A stretch of 64,000 nucleotides of DNA. Origin: Spirochaetales bacterium. Its GTDB lineage: Bacteria; Spirochaetota; Spirochaetia; Treponematales; Treponemataceae. The DNA lies in contig QKEL01000008.1 of assembly GCA_003252395.1 (NCBI GenBank), positions 372,001 to 436,000 of the forward strand, read 5' to 3'. Positions 16,987 to 24,096 of this stretch are shown one piece after another (the first letter of the stretch is position 1; the number at the start of each line of letters is the position of its first letter). Both the position numbers and the translations under genes were made by a program. The notes beneath the pieces are model-generated. The model searched no databases. It worked only from the letters and a program-made list of their open reading frames with translations, and was not told where the DNA came from.

Positions 16987-17136
16987 TCAGCCTCCGCAGC
17001 AAAGCCCGAAGAAGGGATTAAACCAGCCGATGACCGGGGCCCAGGCGCCGTCACCGCTGTCGCTTCCGTAGGCACCGAAAACGCCGATCGCGATCGTTTC
17101 CGTCTTAAGAGTCGGGCTCTTGTACACTTTTTTCAT
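16987..17136 (-). CDS. Candidate RiPP precursor peptide, 49 residues
   Basis: A short gene with a strong ribosome site (AGGAGG, 17141-17147) before ATG 17136. The peptide begins MKKVYKSPTLKTETIAIGVF, so it carries YKSPTL at 5-10. This fits the Y-x-x-P-x-L leader motif that PqqD-like proteins bind in lasso-type and related precursors. A Gly/Ser/Asp stretch follows (GAYGSDSGDG, 21-30), then a hydrophobic, aromatic tail AWAPVIGWFNPFFGLCCGG with two adjacent Cys, two Trp and a Gly-Gly end. It has no signal peptide. It lies 57 bp downstream of the sugar transferase gene and 167 bp from the convergent radical SAM gene. A role as substrate of that enzyme is inferred; the core boundary is unknown. 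Confidence 0.72.
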   Translation of the reverse strand: MKKVYKSPTLKTETIAIGVFGAYGSDSGDGAWAPVIGWFNPFFGLCCGG

Positions 17137-17193
17137 GTTGCCTCCTAAAAAAACTAACTTTTTTACGCCCCCAAACGGGGACGGAATCACACT

Positions 17194-18387
17194 TCAGGAA
17201 TTGACCAACTGATTCGCGTCTTGGGTAAACACGATCCCGGAATCGCCGACAGGCCCCTTGTCCTTCCGTTTCTTCTCGTTCCGTTTATCGATGACGGACT
17301 CGACGATCATTTTCGCGATCGCGAAGGGGGTACGCAAAATGATCGCCAAGTCGCCGAGGGGCGTGATATGCTGGCAATAGGTTATGTCCAGGCGGATCAT
17401 CTGCTTAAAGGTCAGTTTGTTTTTTCCGCTCACCTGCCAGAGGCCGGAAAGGCCGGGCATCGTGTCGAACCGGTGGGTATGCCAGCGAAGGTATTCCTGC
17501 GCTTCGTAGGGTATGCACGGGCGGGGCCCGACCAAACTCATATCGCCGCGGAGAATGTTCCATAACTGGGGTAACTCGTCTATGCAGGTTTTCCGCAAGA
17601 CGTGCCCGCCGAAGAAGATCCTCGGATCGCGGCCGTCCAGTTTTACCATGGGAACGTTTCCGTCCTTGATAAAGCTCTGCGCGTGCTTTCCGTGGAAGGT
17701 TTGGTTGTTTTCGTACTTCATGGTCCTGAATTTATAGAGCATGAAGGGTCTCCCCTTGTATCCTATCCGCGTTTGCTTAAAAAACACCGGCCCGGGAGAG
17801 ACGATTTTTATGAAAAGCGCCGTAAGCAAAAAAACGGGAGAAACGAAAACGAGCATAAGGGCCGACACGCAGATATCCAATGCCCGCTTCCAGCCAGGAA
17901 CCTTAACGACAAAGTAGGACTCGACCAATTCGCGAAAAGAACGGACCGATTTCACTTCAGCGCATTGGCCTTTATTGGGTTCGGCGGAATTGACGAGCCA
18001 ATGGTCAGGATACGAGTAGAGCTCTACCGTCATGTGGCAGCGGTAAAGCGTGTCCAAGCCGTCTAGCGCCTTTTGCGCGAAAGAGGAAGCGCCGTCGCCG
18101 GAGGTATCCGGAAGGAGGACGGAGATACGGCCGCCTTCGTCCATGCCGATGCAATCGATCGCGCGGGTAAACTTGGACATATCAATGACGAGGTTTGGCG
18201 GGATTTGACGCTGGTTTGCCGGAAAGCTGAACACCGCGACGGAAAAAACACTGCCGTTTCTGTCCGCCCTCATGCGCTCGTAACGCACCAGGGCCTTAAA
18301 CTCCTCGGGAGCGAATATATTGTTTCGGGTAGACAGTTGTACCTGAAAAATCTTCGGAATCCGATAACTTTTCTTCGAGCCTTTCAT
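17194..18387 (-). CDS. Undecaprenyl-phosphate priming sugar transferase, GGDEF-like N-terminus
   Basis: A 397-residue initiating transferase of the bacterial sugar transferase family. The C-terminal catalytic part starts with WKRALDICVSALMLVFVSPVFLLTALFI (membrane hairpin), followed by GPVFFKQTRIGYKGRPFMLYKFRTM, the DELPQLWNIL motif and MSLVGPRP. It loads the first sugar phosphate onto undecaprenyl phosphate. Residues ~25-150 resemble a degenerate GGDEF domain (YERMRADRNGSVFSVAVF) lacking the catalytic GGDEF, so it may be a regulatory fold. ATG 18387 has an AGAGGAG site; the 198-bp A+T-rich gap upstream presumably holds its promoter. Its product should start the glycan assembled by the enzymes at 1181-8939. 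Confidence 0.9.
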   Translation of the reverse strand: MKGSKKSYRIPKIFQVQLSTRNNIFAPEEFKALVRYERMRADRNGSVFSVAVFSFPANQRQIPPNLVIDMSKFTRAIDCIGMDEGGRISVLLPDTSGDGASSFAQKALDGLDTLYRCHMTVELYSYPDHWLVNSAEPNKGQCAEVKSVRSFRELVESYFVVKVPGWKRALDICVSALMLVFVSPVFLLTALFIKIVSPGPVFFKQTRIGYKGRPFMLYKFRTMKYENNQTFHGKHAQSFIKDGNVPMVKLDGRDPRIFFGGHVLRKTCIDELPQLWNILRGDMSLVGPRPCIPYEAQEYLRWHTHRFDTMPGLSGLWQVSGKNKLTFKQMIRLDITYCQHITPLGDLAIILRTPFAIAKMIVESVIDKRNEKKRKDKGPVGDSGIVFTQDANQLVNS

Positions 18388-18585
18388 AACAAATATCTCC
18401 TCTGTCCAGTACCAAAAAAAAGCAAATATCAGGTTAAACAACTACTATTTATCATGTTATCTCCAATCTCTTTAATTATCCATGGAACGCGGGTATGATT
18501 TTGCGTGATTTTAAGGGTAAATTTCTAAGCCCTAGCTACTACCATAGTATTAGACGTTCTCACCCTTTTCGGGGGGAAACCTTTA

Positions 18586-19263
18586 CTATACAGAGATATT
18601 CGCCGCGGCCCATTGAGAGGCTTGAAGCCGGCTGGAGACGTTTATTTTTTTATATATGTTGTACAGGTGGGTTTTTACGGTATTGGTACTGATGAACATC
18701 TTCCGCGCGATTTCATCGTTACTGGCGCCGCGGCACACGAGGGTCAGAATCTCGATCTCCCGCGCCGTGAGCGAGTTCTTGCTTTCTGCGGTATCCGTGT
18801 TTTCCCGTAAACCGTCGAGCACGCACTGAAGGAGCACCGATCGCGATATCCACACTTCGCCGGTAAGGATCGTGCGCACGCCCTTCAGGAAAATCTCGAG
18901 TTGGTCGTCCTTATAGAAAAAGCCCCTTACGTTTTTTTTGAGCGCCCTTTTTTCGATTCCCCCGTTTTCCTTCATATTGATCAGGGCGATAAAGGCGTCG
19001 GCAAAAAGCGGGCGCGAAGCGAGCAGAGGCAGGATATCCTCGAAACTATGTTCCTCATTATCGATGAGCAAAAGGACTCGATCGCCCTGATTTGCCTTGT
19101 CCGGGTCAATGCCGACGCGAACGGGCCGTAAATCCTTATCGAAGATGTAACAAGGGTAGGAGAGTTCTTTTTGAATGACATAGGTGTAAAATTCGTTTTG
19201 AAGGTTTTGGGGACCGACAATGTAAATGCTACACTTTTGTGATATCCCTGTGTCGTTACTCAA
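18586..19263 (-). CDS. CsgD/VpsT-like LuxR-family regulator
   Basis: A 225-residue transcription factor with a receiver-like N-terminal domain lacking the usual Asp pocket and a LuxR-type helix-turn-helix (LTAREIEILTLVCRGASNDEIARKMFISTNTVKTHLYNIYKKI). This architecture is that of CsgD and VpsT, which switch on matrix polysaccharide genes. Between the domains is WISR at 138-141, close to the W-[FLM]-[TS]-R motif with which VpsT binds cyclic di-GMP. The start is a TTG at 19263 preceded by GAGG at 7 nt. It lies directly upstream of the priming transferase, so it is the likely regulator of the locus. Confidence 0.85.
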   Translation of the reverse strand: MSNDTGISQKCSIYIVGPQNLQNEFYTYVIQKELSYPCYIFDKDLRPVRVGIDPDKANQGDRVLLLIDNEEHSFEDILPLLASRPLFADAFIALINMKENGGIEKRALKKNVRGFFYKDDQLEIFLKGVRTILTGEVWISRSVLLQCVLDGLRENTDTAESKNSLTAREIEILTLVCRGASNDEIARKMFISTNTVKTHLYNIYKKINVSSRLQASQWAAANISV

Positions 19264-19347
19264 ACGCCGTACCTCAACTTTTTACGGTTTAGTCTATCAC
19301 GGGGTACGGGGGTTTTCAGTTCACCCCAGGGATATTATTCATTTTCT

Positions 19348-20958
19348 CTAAAATCCCCAGACGTGCACGGTTTTACCGTTAACGTTTTTTTTGTCGCAGG
19401 GCAGTTTATCTTCCCATTGGAATTTCGGGTTGATGTTGATGGCGATGACGTGGACGTCCGCGTCGCAAGCCTCGATTTCCGGTGGCGGCGCCATTTCTTC
19501 CGGCGATACGGGCCCGATCTCGGGAACCTCGAGGGACGCGGTTTTCCAGTTTTCGCAGCTTTCGGCGAGGCCGGGAACCATCTGCTTATACCGCTCCAGG
19601 GATTGAATACGCACGAGCTTCACGAGGAAAGACGCGGCTTGCTCGCGGGGATAGCGCCAGTTGATACTGATATGGGTAAACCCCCGCTCGGCCGAAAAGT
19701 CGCGGGTAACGGTGCAGGTTCCGTCCTCCAGCTTTTGGAGCAGGGCCTGAAAGACCAGGGTATAGGCAGCGGGGCCGTAATCGATCCGCTCCACGAGCCG
19801 ATCGATATGGTTCCGGAAGAACAGCTGGAAGGACTTGATAAGCTTGATGGTGTCGATGGACTGGTCGGGAAGGAGAAAACGCTCGGTGGAGAGGTTGATC
19901 ATGTACGTCACCGGGGCATAGAGCGCCCGGGGCAAAACCTCGGTATAGAGCATATTATCGAAGTTGTTCCTGTTTTGGGAGAGAATTCCCAACTCACGGG
20001 TATAATTGAGGTCGATATCCGATACCTGGTCCGCGAGAAGCCCGCCGGTCAGGATGGGCATGAGCGCGCGTTTGACCCGTTCGTCCCTGAGCTTGGTCGT
20101 GAGGAATTCCAGGTGATTGCCCTGTCGCGCCAAAAGGTTTTGGAAGGCCTCGTCCACCGGGCGGGACATAATGCGGGTGATTTTCTTTGCCGGGACAATC
20201 ACGGAAAAAATCTCTTCCGCGAGGCTCGACACGATCCAGGGTTGCCCCGAAGTATAATGCCACACCCTATCCAGCGCGTCGTGAGTAAGCTTAAGCCCGT
20301 TATCGTCCGCGTACGAGGTAAACATCGCGTTGACCTCTTCCCGATGGAAAAACCCGATCTGAAGCGTCGCGTCCTTGATATTGAACTGTTTATCGATAAC
20401 GTCGTGGGTGGCGCAAAACACGATGCTCTGGGGAAAGTAAGCGGGCCTTTTATCGTACCCCGCCCGAATTTGGCTCAGTATCGGCGTAAGGACCGTACCG
20501 TCGAGGGTGTCAATTTCGTCAATAAAAAGAACGATGGGACGGTCGGAGCGTTTGGACCACTGCGTGAGGAATTCGTTGAAAGCCTGGTAGGGACCCCGTT
20601 TGGAGAGAATCTCGGGGACGAGATCTTCAAGGTATTCGTCGTCGAAGGTATCACGGGCCCGGGAAGATATTTCAAAAAGGATGCTTCTAATGCATTCGCT
20701 CACGTCTTCCTGCACGCCCCGGAGGGATTCAACGTTCATGTACAGGCATTTCACCTTCCCGTCGCGGTTAATCATTTCCGCCAGGGAAAGGAGAAACGAG
20801 GTTTTTCCGCATTGTTTCGGGCCGCGGATCAGGAAGTATTTCTTTTGAAGGATAAGCTGCCAAATTTTACGCGCGTCGAGACGGCGGATAGGCGGGACGC
20901 AGAAGTGGTCACGGGAGTTAACCGGGCCTGAATTATTGAAAAATTTAGAGGGAAGCAT
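19348..20958 (-). CDS. AAA-family ATPase, function unknown
   Basis: A 536-residue protein with an ORC/STAND-like ATPase core. Walker A is RGPKQCGKTSFLLSL (about residues 45-59), Walker B IVLFIDEIDTLDG, and a sensor segment SIVFCATHDV. A winged-helix-like section and a ~200-residue C-terminal region of mixed composition follow. Comparable AAA-like proteins occur scattered in bacterial genomes, often with a C-terminal nuclease or effector domain, but I see no recognisable catalytic motif here. It lies upstream of the CsgD-like gene with an 84-bp gap. Role not assigned. Confidence 0.75.
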   Translation of the reverse strand: MLPSKFFNNSGPVNSRDHFCVPPIRRLDARKIWQLILQKKYFLIRGPKQCGKTSFLLSLAEMINRDGKVKCLYMNVESLRGVQEDVSECIRSILFEISSRARDTFDDEYLEDLVPEILSKRGPYQAFNEFLTQWSKRSDRPIVLFIDEIDTLDGTVLTPILSQIRAGYDKRPAYFPQSIVFCATHDVIDKQFNIKDATLQIGFFHREEVNAMFTSYADDNGLKLTHDALDRVWHYTSGQPWIVSSLAEEIFSVIVPAKKITRIMSRPVDEAFQNLLARQGNHLEFLTTKLRDERVKRALMPILTGGLLADQVSDIDLNYTRELGILSQNRNNFDNMLYTEVLPRALYAPVTYMINLSTERFLLPDQSIDTIKLIKSFQLFFRNHIDRLVERIDYGPAAYTLVFQALLQKLEDGTCTVTRDFSAERGFTHISINWRYPREQAASFLVKLVRIQSLERYKQMVPGLAESCENWKTASLEVPEIGPVSPEEMAPPPEIEACDADVHVIAININPKFQWEDKLPCDKKNVNGKTVHVWGF

Positions 20959-20967
20959 ATGTAATTA

Positions 20968-20996
20968 AGGATAAGGGAGGGCATACAAGCTGTCAA
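20968..20996 (-). promoter_or_regulatory. Consensus promoter of the AAA ATPase gene
   Basis: On the minus strand TTGACA (20991-20996), 17 bp spacer, TATCCT (20968-20973). The ATG at 20958 is only 9 nt beyond the -10, and no ribosome-binding site intervenes, so the mRNA should be leaderless or nearly so. Confidence 0.65.
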
Positions 20997-21124
20997 GCGC
21001 ATTTCAAACGAGGTCACAGCTTGAAAAAAAGGTCGCTCAGGCCGAAATATAGGGGGCACGACAAATAAAAACAGGGCCACTGACCGTTTTTCCATGCGAT
21101 GGTCAATAAAAGAGGCCAATGGGC

Positions 21125-21152
21125 AAAAAAAATCCGGGGAAAAACCCCGGAT
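21125..21152 (-). terminator. Rho-independent terminator after efp
   Basis: Stem ATCCGGGG (21132-21139) with CCCCGGAT (21145-21152), loop of five. On the minus strand it is followed directly by a run of eight T residues, 22 bp after the efp stop. It closes the earP-efp unit. Confidence 0.85.
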
Positions 21153-21174
21153 ATGCTTTTAGTCGCAAGAAACG

Positions 21175-21741
21175 TTACTTTGCGCGCTCGGAGAACGAGC
21201 CATCCCGGGTATCGAGCAGGATTCGGGTGCCGATTTCGCAGAAAAGGGGAACCTGAACCACGTAGCCGGTATCGAGGGTGGCGTTCTTGGTCGCCTTTCC
21301 CGAGGTATCGCCTTTCAGGCCGGGCTCGCAGTAGGTGATCTCGCGTTCAATGAGTATCGGAAGGCTCACGCCGACGGGTTTTCCGTTATAGAAGGTGAGT
21401 TCCACGACGAATTCGTCGCCGTCCTTGATGAAATTGACGTTATCGCCCAGATCATCCTTGGAGATCTCGAACTGCTCGTAGGTTTCCTCTTCCATGAAAA
21501 CGTAATTGTCGCCATCGAGGTAGGAAAGCTTTACCTTGTGGATATCGAGTTCCGCTTCCTGGAATTTTTCGCTTGAATCGAAACCGACGTCCATAGTCTG
21601 GCCGGAAACGATATTCTTGATCCGAAGGCGGTACACCATGGAACCGCGGCCGCTTTTGTTGCCGAGCATGCGCTGAACGATCATGGGATCGTTGCCGTTC
21701 ATGAACACGGTGCCGACCCGTAACTGGGAAGCTGCTAACAT
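21175..21741 (-). CDS. efp: Elongation factor P with arginine at the modification site
   Basis: A 188-residue translation factor that relieves ribosome stalling at consecutive prolines. It has the KOW-like domain I and two OB domains, with the C-terminal signature region VPLFCEIGTRILLDTRDGSF. The tip of domain I reads GNKSGRGSMVYRLRIKN. Counting from ATG 21741, the residue that meets the peptidyl-tRNA is Arg32, not the Lys used for beta-lysylation. Arg32 is the site rhamnosylated by EarP in Pseudomonas and Shewanella. ATG 21741 follows GAGAGAAG; the GTG five codons upstream would shift the numbering. The earP gene lies 52 bp upstream in the same direction. Confidence 0.95.
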   Translation of the reverse strand: MLAASQLRVGTVFMNGNDPMIVQRMLGNKSGRGSMVYRLRIKNIVSGQTMDVGFDSSEKFQEAELDIHKVKLSYLDGDNYVFMEEETYEQFEISKDDLGDNVNFIKDGDEFVVELTFYNGKPVGVSLPILIEREITYCEPGLKGDTSGKATKNATLDTGYVVQVPLFCEIGTRILLDTRDGSFSERAK

Positions 21742-21793
21742 AGTATCTTCTCTCACATAAAAAAGGATTAGAGGTTATGCCGCACAGAGACGG

Positions 21794-23023
21794 CTATTGG
21801 GCATTGTACAGCGAAACGTCGATGAATGTCATTAGGTTGACGGCCAGGTTTCCCCGATCGCGGGCCATTTGGCTCAATTTCCGGAAGGCATTCCCTATTT
21901 CGGCTGCCCGCAAGACCCGTAAAAGGTCTCCGGGAAGGACCGCGTCGCCCTGAGGCTGGCATTCAACGGGCGAATCGGGGGTATCGTCGCACGCCCGGTT
22001 AAACCTCCGGGTTAGTTTTTCGTATACGGCGAATTCCCCCGGGTCGGAAAACTGCCGGAGCGCCTCGAGAAACGCCCTGATTTTTTCCAAATGGCCTGCG
22101 GTAACGCCGTCCGACTCGGTGAACGGATAGCATTCCCAAAGAAAGGGGCGACCGGCGAGAATGGCCCGGGAAAAGCTTTCCTCCCCGCGGATCACCGCGA
22201 AGTCGGTAGCCGCGAAAAGCCGGTCCCACAGGAGCTGACCGAGCATCGGGAGGGGAATGACGGGAAAGGGAGCGCCCGCGCGTTCCCAGGCCCGAAGAAA
22301 CGGGATCGCGCTGCGGCCTGCGGCGGCAAACGCCAAGACGGGCCGATCCCGTCCGAACTCCGCCAGATCCCCGACGAGCGATTCAAAATCGTGCTCGTAG
22401 CTGAAAACGAGAACCCAGTAAGCGGAAACCCAAGAATCGGCGATGGGCCGAACGGAGGATATTTCGCCCAGTAAGGCGGCTCGCATGGATTCCCGCGACG
22501 CTTGGCCAGAGGCTTCCGCGAGGGCCTGCGCGAACTGCGCGTCCTGGAGCAAACCGCCGGTGCCCGGAAGGATACCGGGCATGAAAATCGCCTTTTGGAC
22601 ATAAGGCGAACGGGTTAAGGACGGCAGAAGATGGTATTCAGCGGACCATTGCTCGACGGTGAAATATTCAAGATCGATCAAGAGGCGCCTTTCCCCGTCG
22701 GAAGGGTCGAACAGGATTCCTTCAAACCATTCGGGGCGGCCGCACGCGTAGCATTCGATCGCGACACGGGGGGGAGCGGCCCTATACAGACGGACTGCGG
22801 CCTCACCGGGATCGTTCCAGCGGAAAATCTCCCATCCATTGACGGTCTGGTAAGGCAAGGCCGGATCGATGCCGGGGCAGAGCGCGGCAAAGGAAGCGAG
22901 ATCGTCGACTACGACGCGGAGACGGGGAGGATCGCCCAATTCGGAGAGGGAACGGGCCAGGCGATAAGCGAAGCCGATGTCGCCGAGGTTATCGACCACC
23001 CGGCAGAGTATGTCGACGATCAT
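21794..23023 (-). CDS. earP: EF-P arginine rhamnosyltransferase EarP
   Basis: A 409-residue GT-B inverting glycosyltransferase (GT104, formerly DUF2331) that transfers rhamnose from dTDP-rhamnose to Arg32 of EF-P. The N-terminus MIVDILCRVVDNLGDIGF contains the D-N-x-G-D motif whose Asp residues (here 11 and 15) are catalytic. RGEESFSRAILAGRPFLWECYP near the C-terminal third is the nucleotide-binding region with the conserved Glu. ATG 23023 is preferred over GTG 23044 because a TATCAT hexamer sits exactly 6 nt before it. Adjacent to efp, its substrate gene. dTDP-rhamnose synthesis genes are not in the window. Confidence 0.93.
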   Translation of the reverse strand: MIVDILCRVVDNLGDIGFAYRLARSLSELGDPPRLRVVVDDLASFAALCPGIDPALPYQTVNGWEIFRWNDPGEAAVRLYRAAPPRVAIECYACGRPEWFEGILFDPSDGERRLLIDLEYFTVEQWSAEYHLLPSLTRSPYVQKAIFMPGILPGTGGLLQDAQFAQALAEASGQASRESMRAALLGEISSVRPIADSWVSAYWVLVFSYEHDFESLVGDLAEFGRDRPVLAFAAAGRSAIPFLRAWERAGAPFPVIPLPMLGQLLWDRLFAATDFAVIRGEESFSRAILAGRPFLWECYPFTESDGVTAGHLEKIRAFLEALRQFSDPGEFAVYEKLTRRFNRACDDTPDSPVECQPQGDAVLPGDLLRVLRAAEIGNAFRKLSQMARDRGNLAVNLMTFIDVSLYNAQ

Positions 23024-23029
23024 GGCCGC

Positions 23030-23035
23030 ATGATA
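23030..23035 (-). promoter_or_regulatory. Putative -10 element of earP
   Basis: TATCAT on the minus strand ends 6 nt before ATG 23023. No good -35 is visible at 17 bp (CTGCGT). The call rests on the same -10-to-ATG spacing as at other genes in the window. Confidence 0.4.
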
Positions 23036-23130
23036 GCAGATCACGGCGTTTTACGCAGGAGGGGCACAGTGCTTTTCCCTATGTTCCGCCCTTTCCTCCG
23101 ATGGTACTATTTTTATCGAGAGAGGGTACC

Positions 23131-24096
23131 ATGTTCCAAAACCATACCGCGACCGACTCCCAGGGTATTGAAATTCTTCCGTGGAACGGCCATTCCGCGG
23201 CCGTCTCCCTGACCTTCGACGACGCCCAACCGTCCCATATCGCCCACTTGAATGCCCTCACGGCTACGGGCGTTCCCATGACCTTTTTCGTGAATTCCAA
23301 CGTTTCCTTTCCCGGATCGGACGAAGCCTGGCGGCGAGCCGTCGCCTCCGGCCACGAGCTTGGCTGCCACACCGCGAGCCATCCCCATATGCCGTTGGGC
23401 CAGCCCATGGGCGAAGGCATTTTCGGGAAAACCGAGGCGAGCCCCGAAGACGAGATGGAGCGCTGCGACCGGTTTATCCTCGATACGGCGGGGCAAAGGC
23501 GGGTTTGGACCTTCGCGAGCCCGTACGGGGACGAAGGGTGGGAGCCCCTCGCCGGCTCGAGGTACGCATTGGTACGCTCGGTCGCGAACGGCACGGTACC
23601 GTCGGAGGATGACCCGGTGTACGAGGACATCGTGCCCACGCACCTCCCCTGCCACATGGCCATGCCGGGCGAATCCGCGCAAGAGACCTTCATTCCGCTG
23701 ATCGAAAGAAGCAGGGACGAACGGAGCTGGCTTATTTTCTGCTTTCACTCCATTCTCCCAACCGAGGAAAACTGGTTCGCCGGCGTGGGCATAGACGAGA
23801 TAACCGAGTCGGTCCGCCACGCGCTGGGCAGAAAGGACGTTTGGGTAGATACGTTCGCGAATATCGGATCGTATTGGCTCGCCCGCAAGGCGCTTCACGC
23901 CGCGTCGCCCGCGAGCAATGCCCGTGGACTGGAATGGAAGTGGGACCTTCTACCCGGGCTCATCGAGGAAACGTCTCTGCTCGTAAGGGCGCGGGGCGGC
24001 GATTTGTTTCAGGGCTCAACGCGGCTGAAAGCCCGGGAAAACGGCTTGTACGACGTTTTATTCAGCGCGGGAAATCTGCGTTTGGAGTTCCGGTAA
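23131..24096 (+). CDS. Polysaccharide deacetylase-fold protein
   Basis: A 321-residue protein with the NodB fold: AVSLTFDDAQPSHIAHLNAL with the catalytic Asp pair, PMTFFVNSN, and GHELGCHTASHPHM with the metal His residues. A later segment WTFASPYGDEGW fits the groove motif. There is no signal peptide, so it probably acts in the cytoplasm on small carbohydrates or amide-linked sugars rather than on cell wall. ATG 23131 is preceded by GAGAGGG; ten further codons upstream are possible but lack a better site. It converges with the GH1 gene, and the last 39 bp of the two overlap on opposite strands. Confidence 0.8.
   Translation: MFQNHTATDSQGIEILPWNGHSAAVSLTFDDAQPSHIAHLNALTATGVPMTFFVNSNVSFPGSDEAWRRAVASGHELGCHTASHPHMPLGQPMGEGIFGKTEASPEDEMERCDRFILDTAGQRRVWTFASPYGDEGWEPLAGSRYALVRSVANGTVPSEDDPVYEDIVPTHLPCHMAMPGESAQETFIPLIERSRDERSWLIFCFHSILPTEENWFAGVGIDEITESVRHALGRKDVWVDTFANIGSYWLARKALHAASPASNARGLEWKWDLLPGLIEETSLLVRARGGDLFQGSTRLKARENGLYDVLFSAGNLRLEFR

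Noticed and set aside
16881-17010. An open frame on the minus strand overlapping the end of the peptide gene, ending in ARDAYGKILKNR
   Set aside because: About 40 codons with no ATG and no ribosome site, in a frame shifted from the peptide gene. Likely chance in G+C-rich DNA.
3866-17136. A complete classical lasso peptide cluster
   Set aside because: No transglutaminase-like leader peptidase (B2) was found, and a radical SAM enzyme is present instead. The similarity is kept as a hypothesis only.
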